A program made the translations under genes and the position numbers. Under the pieces are notes generated by a model that saw only the letters and a program-made list of their open reading frames with translations, searched no databases and was not told where the DNA came from. Positions 1 to 6,715 of a DNA stretch of 12,685 nucleotides are shown piece after piece. The DNA is from an uncultured Prevotella sp. GTDB lineage: Bacteria; Bacteroidota; Bacteroidia; Bacteroidales; Bacteroidaceae. The DNA lies in assembly GCA_937877685.1 (NCBI GenBank), contig CALFGU010000258.1, positions 1 to 12,685 on the forward strand, given 5' to 3'. Position 1 is the stretch's first letter; every line of letters begins with the position of its first letter.

Positions 1-1267
1 GCAGATAGGTAAGGGCTGTGTCTAAATCAACTTCGCAAGTGGGGAACGCATCCGTATTGCGGTTGAGCGCAAGAGCGAGATCGTGAGCAGGGGCATACTT
101 CTTGCCTTTCTCTTCCGCCAAAGCTACGCCCACTTTGAGGCACTTGACCGTGGTCATGAGGCGCTGTGCAACGTCGGCATGAGATTGACGGATGGCAGAG
201 AGTTCGGCTTCGCCCGTAGAAAGGATTTTATACGTTTCCGCATCTGAGAGCCATTTTGCTACCGTACTTGCTCCTGCGGGCACTTGAGGTTTTGCGCCCT
301 TTGCCTTCTTCTCTTTCTTCACTCGAGGCTCAGGAGTTTCTGCCGTCTTACGCATGAGGCAGAGGAAGAGTCCTTCACCACGCGTCAGGTGGTGGAAGAA
401 GTGGTACATGCCATTGTTGAGTACCGATGCTTCGGATAGATTTTCAGGCGTGTCTAAAGTATGCACGTTCCACTCCGATTTTACGTCAAGCGGTACAATC
501 TCTGCCCCGAGTTCTTTACAGATGCGCACCACCATCTCTTCGTTTTCAAGGCGGTTGTAAGTACACGTGCTATATACAAGATACCCTCCCGTGCGCAAGC
601 AAGGCCAAATGTCGCAAAGAATACTCCATTGGCGGTCGGCACAAGAAACGACGTTGGCGGGTGACCACTCCGTAACGGCGCCTTCGTCTTTGCGGAACAT
701 GCCTTCGCCAGAGCAGGGAACGTCGGTGGCAATTACGTCGAACATACCGCAACACCCGCTGAATTCATTGGGATAGGCGTTGGTGACAATAACATTGGGA
801 TGTCCCCATTTGGTTAAGTTTTCTGCCAATATCTCAGCACGTTGTCGCATAGGTTCGTTGGCAACGAGGAGTGCGCCATCGGGGAGTAGACTTCTCCAAA
901 GTGTGCTCTTCCCACCGGGAGCTGCGCAGAGGTCTAACAGACGTTCGGGCGTAAAATCGGCACTGATTTTGCGGTAAGCCTGTTCGATAAACATGGAAGC
1001 GGCTTCCTGTACGTAGTAAGCCCCAGCATGGAGCGCAGGGTCGAGGGTAAAAGAGGGGCGTTCCTTAAGGTATTTTCCCGTAGTGCACCAAGGAACGTCG
1101 CAATCGTAATTCTCGCTAAGTTGTTCCAACGGTTCTGCTCCCAGTTTCCGATTGTTGAGGCGCACACTCGTAGGTGGTTCTGATTCTGTCAGAACCTTGC
1201 AAAAGCGTTGGGCTTCTTCAGCGCCGAGCAACGCACTCATTTGTTGGAGAAAGGCTTCGGGGAGCAT
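1..1267 (-). CDS. rsmF: RsmF-like rRNA cytosine-C5 methyltransferase, partial (C-terminus beyond left edge)
   Basis: NOL1/NOP2/Sun-family SAM-dependent enzyme that methylates C5 of a cytosine in RNA; RsmF-type members act on 16S rRNA. The start codon and about 422 codons are present; the reading frame is still open at the left edge, so only a short C-terminal piece is missing. Seen: an N-terminal PTSVRLNNRK segment (about residues 28-37), SAM motif I LCAAPGGKS (113-121), motif IV DVPCSGEGMFRK with Cys185, and motif VI YSTCTYN with catalytic Cys235. Both cysteines of the two-Cys mechanism are intact. A charged KKEKKAKG-type linker then leads to an RsmF-like C-terminal region. I chose the ATG at 1267 (MLPEAF), which matches the usual family N-terminus. 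An in-frame ATG at 1390 would add 41 hydrophobic, low-complexity residues and looks spurious. thyA lies 151 nt upstream on the same strand. The exact rRNA target is inferred from family only. Confidence 0.88.
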   Translation of the reverse strand, partial: MLPEAFLQQMSALLGAEEAQRFCKVLTESEPPTSVRLNNRKLGAEPLEQLSENYDCDVPWCTTGKYLKERPSFTLDPALHAGAYYVQEAASMFIEQAYRKISADFTPERLLDLCAAPGGKSTLWRSLLPDGALLVANEPMRQRAEILAENLTKWGHPNVIVTNAYPNEFSGCCGMFDVIATDVPCSGEGMFRKDEGAVTEWSPANVVSCADRQWSILCDIWPCLRTGGYLVYSTCTYNRLENEEMVVRICKELGAEIVPLDVKSEWNVHTLDTPENLSEASVLNNGMYHFFHHLTRGEGLFLCLMRKTAETPEPRVKKEKKAKGAKPQVPAGASTVAKWLSDAETYKILSTGEAELSAIRQSHADVAQRLMTTVKCLKVGVALAEEKGKKYAPAHDLALALNRNTDAFPTCEVDLDTALTYL

Positions 1268-1418
1268 GGGAAAATGAGAAAGAAAAAAGAAGAAATAAGG
1301 AAGACCGTGCGGAGTGATATTATAGTATAGGGTGAAGAGGAAGGCGAAAGGGGATATGAGGTACATATTAGTCCGAATGGACTTTCTCATTTCTCCTTTG
1401 CTCATTTCTTCTTTCCCT

Positions 1419-2213
1419 TTATACCGCTACGATGCCCTTAATGTGTGGGTGTGGGTCGTAATTGAGGAGTTCAAAATCTTCGTATTTAAAGTCGAAGATA
1501 TTTTTCACGTCAGGGTTGAGACGCATCGTAGGAAGCGGACGCGGTTCTCGCGAAAGTTGTAAATCTGTCTGCTCCATGTGGTTCAAATAAAGGTGAGTGT
1601 CGCCCGTCGTATGGACAAATTCACCGGGTTCTAAGCCACAAACTTGTGCCACCATGAGAAGGAGGAGCGAGTAAGAGGCGATGTTGAACGGCACTCCGAG
1701 GAAGCAGTCGGCCGAACGCTGATAGAGTTGCAACGAAAGGCGACCGTCGGCCACGTAGAACTGGAAGAGGAGGTGGCAAGGGGGAAGTGCCATTTCATCA
1801 ACCTCTGCTACGTTCCACGCAGAGACAAGGAGGCGACGCGAATTGGGATTGTTTTTGATTTGTTCGATAACCTGAGAGATCTGGTCAATATGTCCGCCTT
1901 TGTAATCGGGCCATGAGCGCCACTGATACCCATAAACATGCCCAAGGTCGCCATTCTCGTCTGCCCATTCGTTCCAGATGCGCACACCATTCTCTTGGAG
2001 GTACTTTACATTGGTATCGCCCTTTAAGAACCAGAGGAGTTCGTAGATGATAGACTTGAGGTGACACTTTTTTGTCGTAACCAAGGGGAACCCATCGGCT
2101 AAGTTGAAGCGCATTTGGTGACCAAACACGGACTGTGTGCCAGTGCCGGTTCTATCTGTCTTTATGACACCTTCTTCCTTGATTCTGCGGAGAAGGTCTA
2201 AGTATTGTTTCAT
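1419..2213 (-). CDS. thyA: Thymidylate synthase
   Basis: Makes dTMP from dUMP using 5,10-methylene-tetrahydrofolate as both carbon donor and reductant, in the cytoplasm. The protein is 264 residues, the same length as E. coli ThyA, and the key residues fall at identical numbers: Arg21 in DRTGTGT, Arg126/Arg127, nucleophile Cys146 in LPPCHLLFQF, Arg166 in QRS, Asn177 in PFNIASY, and His207/Tyr209 in GDTHLY. The start is set by the family N-terminus MKQYLDL at 2213. An in-frame ATG at 2273 would add 20 residues (starting MDSIYSYDN) absent from the E. coli enzyme, and would begin only about 13 nt from the promoter -7 box. There is no purine-rich ribosome-binding site, as is common in Bacteroidetes. 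No dihydrofolate reductase gene follows, unlike many thyA loci; the next gene is the RNA methyltransferase. The leader carries short repeats described separately. Confidence 0.97.
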   Translation of the reverse strand: MKQYLDLLRRIKEEGVIKTDRTGTGTQSVFGHQMRFNLADGFPLVTTKKCHLKSIIYELLWFLKGDTNVKYLQENGVRIWNEWADENGDLGHVYGYQWRSWPDYKGGHIDQISQVIEQIKNNPNSRRLLVSAWNVAEVDEMALPPCHLLFQFYVADGRLSLQLYQRSADCFLGVPFNIASYSLLLLMVAQVCGLEPGEFVHTTGDTHLYLNHMEQTDLQLSREPRPLPTMRLNPDVKNIFDFKYEDFELLNYDPHPHIKGIVAV

Positions 2214-2256
2214 AGGGAGTGAGGTTAGGAAGTTGAGGTAATAGTGATTATCGTAA

Positions 2257-2292
2257 CTATAGATGCTATCCAATCTATAGAGACTACAAATT
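2257..2292. repeat. Four tandem 9-nt CTATAGnnn-like units in the thyA leader
   Basis: On the plus strand the units are CTATAGATG, CTATCCAAT, CTATAGAGA and CTACAAATT. Two contain the palindrome CTATAG; the other two keep CTA. The last unit overlaps the putative -7 box of thyA, so most of the array would lie at the start of the transcript. A matching array lies upstream of aroA (11537-11572). Function unknown. Confidence 0.6.
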
Positions 2293-2294
2293 TA
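2286..2294 (-). promoter_or_regulatory. Putative thyA promoter, -7 box
   Basis: Read on the minus strand this is TAAATTTGT, fitting the Bacteroidetes -7 consensus TAnnTTTGY. The only TTTG upstream (complement of CAAA at 2310-2313) is 15 nt away rather than the usual 19-21, so the -33 element is weak. Transcription would start near 2279, giving a leader of roughly 65 nt before the ATG at 2213. Confidence 0.5.
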
Positions 2295-2360
2295 GTTTTT
2301 TTTGTTGACCAAACTGTTATTTGTAAGTAAAAAATAATGGGGGTTCTTTGAGTAAGGGTA

Positions 2361-2423
2361 CAAAAAAAGATTGCCATCCGGAAGTATCTCTCTCATTTCT
2401 GAGAGCCGTTTCCGGACAGCAAT
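2361..2423 (-). terminator. Two-part intrinsic terminator after the AsT-family transporter gene
   Basis: Starts 20 nt beyond the transporter stop codon. The outer arms 2410-2423 and 2370-2383 pair at 12 of 14 positions (core TCCGGAA/TTCCGGA). Inside them is a perfect 6-bp hairpin (CTCTCA and TGAGAG, 2390-2395 with 2400-2405) closed by a four-base loop that reads GAAA on the transcript. On the minus strand the outer stem is followed by seven T residues (A run at 2362-2368). It separates the transporter transcript from thyA. Confidence 0.88.
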
Positions 2424-2442
2424 CATTAATAAGTCGTTATGT

Positions 2443-4200
2443 TTATCCCATGAAGAAGAGCAACACGAGCTGCGCAGTAAGAATACGCAAGAACATTGTG
2501 AGGGGGTAAACTGTAGAATAACCTACGGCGGGAGCATCACTGCCTACAGCCGTTTGGTTTGCAAATGCGAGTGCAGGGGGGTCTGTGTTAGAACCGGCGA
2601 TAAGACCCATCAATGTGAAGTAGTTTAACTTCATCTTGAGGCGACCGATAAGACCGATAATCAAGATAGGTACAGTTGTGATTAAGAAACCTGCCCAAAC
2701 ATAATTGTAACCACCAGCAACGATTGTTTGCCAGAAAGTTGCACCTGCTTGAAGACCTACGCTGGCGAGGAAGAGAATAAGACCTACTTCGCGGAGCATA
2801 AGGTTGGCAGAGGTAGTCATGTATGACGCAATCTTATAACGATAACCAAAAGCACCTACGAGAATCGCAACGATAAGAGGACCACCAGCGTATCCCAATT
2901 TCACAGGAACGTCAATACCTGGGAGAGGAATAGGCATCTGACCGAGAATGATACCCGCCATAATACCGAAGAAGATGGCTCCTACGTTAGGATGGTCAAG
3001 ATGTTTAACGTTTGCACCAACTACACGAGAAAGGCGTTCTACGTTTTCTTCAGAACCTGTAACCAAGAGGCGGTCACCCACCTGAAGGCGCAAGTTGCGG
3101 TTCGCAAAGAGGTCCATGCCGTTACGAGTTACGCGTGTTACGTTCACACCATATACTGATGAGAAGTGAAGCTGACCGAATGTCTTACCATTCATTGTTT
3201 CCTTCGTAACAATAAGACGGCGAGAAACGTAATTTCTCTTATCTGTGTCAGCATTCCAAGTCTTACCTTCAACGGCTTCACCCATAAGTTCTGTCATTGC
3301 TTGAGCTTCTGTTTCAGTACAAACGAGGTGGATTTCGTCTCCAATTTCCAACTTTGTTTCGCGGTTGGGAATAATCAACTCTTCGCCCTTAATGATTCTT
3401 GACACGATGAATTCACGGTTCAAGAAGTTGCGGAGTTCTTCCAACGTCTTGTTGATTACGGCATAGTTTGTCACCTTGAGCACGAGGTGTTTGGGTGTAG
3501 CGTGAGGATTGCTTTCCACTTCCTTACGAAGTTGTTCGCGTTCCTTGTTAAGGTCAATCTTACAGATGTAGCGGATAGCGATTGTTGCAAGAATAATACC
3601 TACTACACCAAGAGGATAAGCGCAAGCATAACCACTGGCAATATCAGGAATTACGCTCCAACTTTGTTCTGCTGCCAATGTGTTAACAGTAGTCGTCGCA
3701 GCACCAAGACCAGGAGTGTTAGTTACGGCACCGAAGAGTACACCCACGAGCATGGGGAAGTCGGTAATCTCACCATTGTTGAAGAACAAGAAATAGAGTG
3801 CGAATACCATCGCAATATTGAGCGTAACGATGCCAACTGCGAGCATGTTCATCTTTAAACCGCCCGATTTAAAGGTAGCGAAGAAACTCGGACCAACTTG
3901 CAAACCAATGCAATATACGAAGAGAATCAACCCTAACTCCATTACAAACTTGATAATCTGAGGAGTTCCGGCCATAGTGTCGCCTGTTGCGGCTTTGTAG
4001 TCAATGCCGAAATAGGTGTTGCTGATGTGACCTACGAGGATGCCTACGAAGAGCACGAATGTTACACCCAAGGCGATGCCGCCAAACTTAATTTTGCCCA
4101 ATTTCACACCCAAGGAGATTGCGAGTGCGTAGGCGATGACCAAGTGAGCAATGTAAGTGCCCGAAGTCAAGTTCGTAAGAATGTTAACTAACCATTCCAT
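2443..4200 (-). CDS. AsT-family (AspT/YbjL/YidE-like) transporter with two RCK_C domains
   Basis: A 585-residue inner-membrane protein of the aspartate:alanine exchanger (AsT) family. Layout: a membrane half (about residues 12-212), a cytoplasmic middle with two TrkA-C/RCK_C-type domains (about 238-302 and 325-396), and a second membrane half (about 404-584). The halves are an internal duplication: IGLQVGPSFF (98-107) matches VGLQAGATFW (481-490), and the family's conserved loop occurs as VTNTPGLGAA (159-168) and SNTDPPALAFAN (537-548). Characterised relatives exchange aspartate for alanine (AspT) or export succinate (SucE); the substrate here is not readable from sequence. RCK_C domains usually sense small ligands, so gating by a metabolite is plausible. 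ATG at 4200, a short leader behind a -7 box, and a strong terminator downstream make it a single-gene transcription unit. Family assignment is firm; substrate is unknown. Confidence 0.92.
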   Translation of the reverse strand: MEWLVNILTNLTSGTYIAHLVIAYALAISLGVKLGKIKFGGIALGVTFVLFVGILVGHISNTYFGIDYKAATGDTMAGTPQIIKFVMELGLILFVYCIGLQVGPSFFATFKSGGLKMNMLAVGIVTLNIAMVFALYFLFFNNGEITDFPMLVGVLFGAVTNTPGLGAATTTVNTLAAEQSWSVIPDIASGYACAYPLGVVGIILATIAIRYICKIDLNKEREQLRKEVESNPHATPKHLVLKVTNYAVINKTLEELRNFLNREFIVSRIIKGEELIIPNRETKLEIGDEIHLVCTETEAQAMTELMGEAVEGKTWNADTDKRNYVSRRLIVTKETMNGKTFGQLHFSSVYGVNVTRVTRNGMDLFANRNLRLQVGDRLLVTGSEENVERLSRVVGANVKHLDHPNVGAIFFGIMAGIILGQMPIPLPGIDVPVKLGYAGGPLIVAILVGAFGYRYKIASYMTTSANLMLREVGLILFLASVGLQAGATFWQTIVAGGYNYVWAGFLITTVPILIIGLIGRLKMKLNYFTLMGLIAGSNTDPPALAFANQTAVGSDAPAVGYSTVYPLTMFLRILTAQLVLLFFMG

Positions 4201-4236
4201 GGATTAATATAAGATTAAGTGGTGAATATTTCTTTT

Positions 4237-4245
4237 GCAAAATTA
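4237..4245 (-). promoter_or_regulatory. Putative promoter -7 box for the AsT-family transporter
   Basis: Minus-strand TAATTTTGC matches TAnnTTTGC exactly. It sits 36 nt before the ATG, so the leader would be about 30 nt. No clear -33 TTTG is present at the expected distance (around 4265), so strength is uncertain. Confidence 0.55.
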
Positions 4246-4439
4246 CGTTAATTTCTTTTGAAGCGCCTTACGATTGCGCGTATTTTTTGGAAATTCCTCT
4301 ATATTCCTTGTAGATAGGTTGCATTTGTGTAAGTCGGAGTGTCAAAACGCACAGAGCGAGTTTGTTAAACGCCTCCTTCTCGGATTCAAAATACTAGATT
4401 TTGCATTCCTCTCCTTTATATATATAAATGGTGGCGGGG
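4246..4439. other. Intergenic stretch between the AsT transporter promoter and the TPR-gene terminator
   Basis: Part of a 319-nt gap (4201-4519) between two minus-strand genes. Its ends hold the transporter promoter and the terminator of the TPR gene. In between I see no credible coding frame, no RNA gene and no repeat, only AT-rich tracts such as the TATATATATA run near 4417-4427. Confidence 0.5.
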
Positions 4440-4489
4440 GATACAAACAAAACGGGTAGGCAAACGTTTCAATAGTTTGCCTACCCGTT
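4440..4489 (-). terminator. Intrinsic terminator after the secreted TPR protein gene
   Basis: A perfect 15-bp inverted repeat (arms 4451-4465 and 4475-4489, core GGGTAGGCAAAC) with a 9-nt loop, followed on the minus strand by TTGTTTGTAT. It begins about 30 nt after the TPR stop codon. The stem is symmetric but only the minus side has the T-rich tail. Confidence 0.88.
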
Positions 4490-4519
4490 ACATGTATTAC
4501 CTTCAGTGCATGAACTTGA

Positions 4520-6169
4520 TTACATCAAGAATTGCATAATCTGATTTGCTACGCGGTTGTTAGGATTAAGGATGATTACAGTTTCAAGATACTTCAAACA
4601 TTCATCGTCATTGTTGTTCTTGAAGTAGTAAATCATCAAGTATTGCGCACAAATTTCCTTCTGACGATTGAGCTTGGGATTTTCGCCAATAAGTTCGAGT
4701 GCCTTTTCATAGTACATCTTAGGCTTTTCTTCAGCTGCCTGAGGGTCAGTAATCCAAAGCTGAGCGCGATAGAACCAAGGCATATAGAAGAGACCAGCGT
4801 CGTACTTGCCTGCATTTTCAGGCGCAGACATTTCGTTCGCAATATTTTCGTAAATTGCGTCTGCCGCATTCTTGTACTGGTCACGGAGTTCGAGCTGTGT
4901 GCTATCGCATTTGTTACTTGCAGCCAAGTAAAGGTTTGCAAGACCAAGGTCATCACCGAGGCTCTTTTCCTTACCGATGAGTTTCAAATACTTTTCGTAG
5001 TATTCAATACCCTGAGCGGCTTGACCAACTTGACGATAGAGGTCTGCAACTGTCTTGAAACCTACAGCCTTTGTAGAGTCAATAGCAAGACCCTTCTTGT
5101 AGTAATCAATAGCGCCTACCTTATTGTCAAGACTTTCTTCATATTTTGCTGCATAGAGATAGTCCATGTAAGTGTAGAGACTATCGGGATATTCCATGTT
5201 AGCAACGTATGATGAAGACATCATTGCTTGGTCGATATTTTCAGCATCTACGTCACAGAAGAACTGATAACCCTTGAGCACCTTTTCACGATTTGTGTCG
5301 GGAGCGAGCTTGAGGTCGAGCGCAAGCTGACTGATGCGCTGACATTCCTTGATGAGTTCAGCCTTTTCAGGATTGTCCTTTTGCATTGACATTTGCACTG
5401 TGAAGAGCGAGTAGCAATAACGTGTAGCAGCACGATATTCGAGGCCATCCTTGGTTTGGGGTGCCTTTGCAAAGTAATCCTTGTAGAATGTGTTGGCATT
5501 CTTCAAGTCGGCGATGATTTGTGCGCCTTCTGACTTTTCAGCAAATTCGTAGTGGATGTCACCGAGTTCCTTGTCTGCCTGATAGTAAGAGGGTTCGTAC
5601 TTCTTGATTGCTTCGAGAGCTTCAATCGCAACGAGTTGGTTCTGACTCTTGTAGATACGAGCCTTTAACTTGAGCGCTTCGATGTTTGCTTCGTTTTGGC
5701 TAAGAAGCACGTCGCAGAAACGACCTGCGTTACCGTAGTCACGACCCAACATTGCTGTTTCCATACAGAACATAAGAACGTATTCTTCAGTAGCAGCGGG
5801 TGTTTCATAAACCTTGTCCGAACACATCTTAGCAGGACCGTAGTAACTAATGTCTGCAGTACTGTTCGTAACAAAGTAGTGACCTACAGCAACGAGCGCT
5901 TCGGGCTTACGCTGTATTCTACGGAGCAAACTCTGGAACGTACGGTTTGCCTTTTCAGGTTCAGTGAACATCATGTTCATGTACTCGTCACAAACTTCTT
6001 TGTGTTTGGGGTCGAGTTCAGGCACATTAAACTGAAGTCCCTGGTGCTTTTCAGGCTGAGCAACTGCTTCTTCTGCAGCTGCATCAGTTGTTTCTTGAGC
6101 TACGAGGGGAGTAGCGCCACCAAAAGCAAGAAGCGCCATCATCGCAAGAGAATAAATTTTCTTGTTCAT
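4520..6169 (-). CDS. Secreted tetratricopeptide-repeat protein, function unknown
   Basis: 549 residues. The N-terminus is a clear Sec signal peptide: MNKKIYS, a hydrophobic core, then a likely signal peptidase I site after Val-Ala-Gln (about residue 25). There is no lipobox cysteine, so the mature protein is probably periplasmic and soluble. After an acidic Ala/Glu-rich linker (26-44) the protein is helical, with TPR-like units most evident at about 335-366 (KVGAIDYYKKGLAID), 367-400 (ADLYRQVGQAAQGIEYYEKY) and 505-540 (the last ending in LNPNN). TPR arrays are scaffolds for protein contacts and no enzymatic motif is visible. It has its own promoter and terminator, so it is a single-gene unit. 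Similar secreted TPR proteins are common in Bacteroidales, mostly without assigned function. Stretches of the plus strand here are open for up to 226 codons, which I take as antisense shadows. Confidence 0.9.
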   Translation of the reverse strand: MNKKIYSLAMMALLAFGGATPLVAQETTDAAAEEAVAQPEKHQGLQFNVPELDPKHKEVCDEYMNMMFTEPEKANRTFQSLLRRIQRKPEALVAVGHYFVTNSTADISYYGPAKMCSDKVYETPAATEEYVLMFCMETAMLGRDYGNAGRFCDVLLSQNEANIEALKLKARIYKSQNQLVAIEALEAIKKYEPSYYQADKELGDIHYEFAEKSEGAQIIADLKNANTFYKDYFAKAPQTKDGLEYRAATRYCYSLFTVQMSMQKDNPEKAELIKECQRISQLALDLKLAPDTNREKVLKGYQFFCDVDAENIDQAMMSSSYVANMEYPDSLYTYMDYLYAAKYEESLDNKVGAIDYYKKGLAIDSTKAVGFKTVADLYRQVGQAAQGIEYYEKYLKLIGKEKSLGDDLGLANLYLAASNKCDSTQLELRDQYKNAADAIYENIANEMSAPENAGKYDAGLFYMPWFYRAQLWITDPQAAEEKPKMYYEKALELIGENPKLNRQKEICAQYLMIYYFKNNNDDECLKYLETVIILNPNNRVANQIMQFLM

Positions 6170-6239
6170 TGGAGTATAGAGTTTTATTTGTTGTGCATGT
6201 TTTTTAGAGTGCTCCCAAACGGACCACCCTTTAATCTCT

Positions 6240-6273
6240 GCAAAAATACGAATAAATCTATGAATGGGGCAAA
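6240..6273 (-). promoter_or_regulatory. Promoter of the secreted TPR gene (-7 and -33)
   Basis: Minus-strand -7 box TATTTTTGC (6240-6248) matches TAnnTTTGC, and a TTTG (complement of CAAA at 6270-6273) lies 21 nt upstream, within the known 19-21 nt spacing for Bacteroidetes sigma-ABfr promoters. Predicted start near 6233, giving a leader of about 64 nt. This is the best-formed minus-strand promoter in the window. Confidence 0.72.
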
Positions 6274-6620
6274 GTTTTTATGTCAAAAGATATTAACACT
6301 GAGTAAAATATTGGTGGACAAGTCGTAGAATCCCGTAAAATGTGCTCAGTTTGATATTTCGACTCGCTAAATTTTGGGGTGTAACACTTGTGAATCATTC
6401 CCTCATAGTGGTCGTGAAACCTCAGTCTATAATTTGAAAATTTGATGGTTGGAATAGTACGTTTTTAACTCTGTAAACAAAGTTACTTATTGTGCGCACC
6501 ATGTCTCACTTTGTGCGTCGGAAGTTTCTAATTCGGAGCGCTAAAAGAGATAGTGTTTTGAAACCTTGAAAATCAAGGCGTAATTAGTTCGTTATCGGGG
6601 GCGGACAGTTGTGTGTTAAG
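6274..6620. other. Intergenic region of about 350 nt with no recognised gene
   Basis: Lies between the promoter of the secreted TPR gene and the terminator of the PorW-like gene. No credible protein frame is seen on either strand. Minor structure only: a 6-bp hairpin with a 3-nt loop (6564-6569 with 6573-6578), an 8-bp palindrome GTGCGCAC (6492-6499), and AATTTGA twice (6431-6437, 6439-6445). None reaches the standard of an RNA gene or riboswitch. A decayed gene or unknown small RNA cannot be excluded. Confidence 0.5.
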
Positions 6621-6669
6621 GCTGAAAAATAAAGAGGACGCATTCCTTCAGTGTGAGTGCGTCCTCTTT
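6621..6669 (-). terminator. Intrinsic terminator after the PorW/SprE-like gene
   Basis: Perfect 12-bp arms AAAGAGGACGCA (6631-6642) and TGCGTCCTCTTT (6658-6669), extendable to 15 positions with one mismatch. On the minus strand they are followed by TTTATTTTTC. It begins about 47 nt after the stop codon of the gene at 6716 and probably ends the whole transcription unit that starts upstream. Confidence 0.85.
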
Positions 6670-6715
6670 CTATGGTGGTTGAAATGGCGGGTGTCCGTTT
6701 CTTTTATTCCTCTGT

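Noticed and set aside
1370..1383. AGTCC/GGACT hairpin between thyA and the RsmF-like gene as a terminator
   Set aside because: Only 5 bp and not followed by a T run on the minus strand.
1268..1390. 41-codon upstream extension of the RsmF-like gene from ATG 1390, preceded by AAAGGAG
   Set aside because: In frame and open, but it encodes Phe-rich low-complexity sequence not typical of the family; the purine run is too close to the ATG and such sites are rarely used in Bacteroidetes.
2214..2273. 20-residue N-terminal extension of ThyA from ATG 2273
   Set aside because: E. coli ThyA aligns residue-for-residue from the ATG at 2213 with identical numbering of active-site residues; the extension falls in the repeat-bearing leader next to the -7 box.
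4532..5212. 226-codon open frame on the plus strand inside the TPR gene
   Set aside because: Antisense to a well-supported secreted TPR protein; the translation is rich in Cys/Phe/Val with no domain, as expected for the shadow of a helical, Lys/Glu-rich gene.
5696..6328. 210-codon plus-strand open frame crossing the TPR gene start and promoter
   Set aside because: Antisense to coding sequence over most of its length, no recognisable domain, and it runs through the minus-strand promoter.
6564..6578. CCTTGA/TCAAGG hairpin as a terminator or small RNA
   Set aside because: Short stem, 3-nt loop, no T run on either strand.
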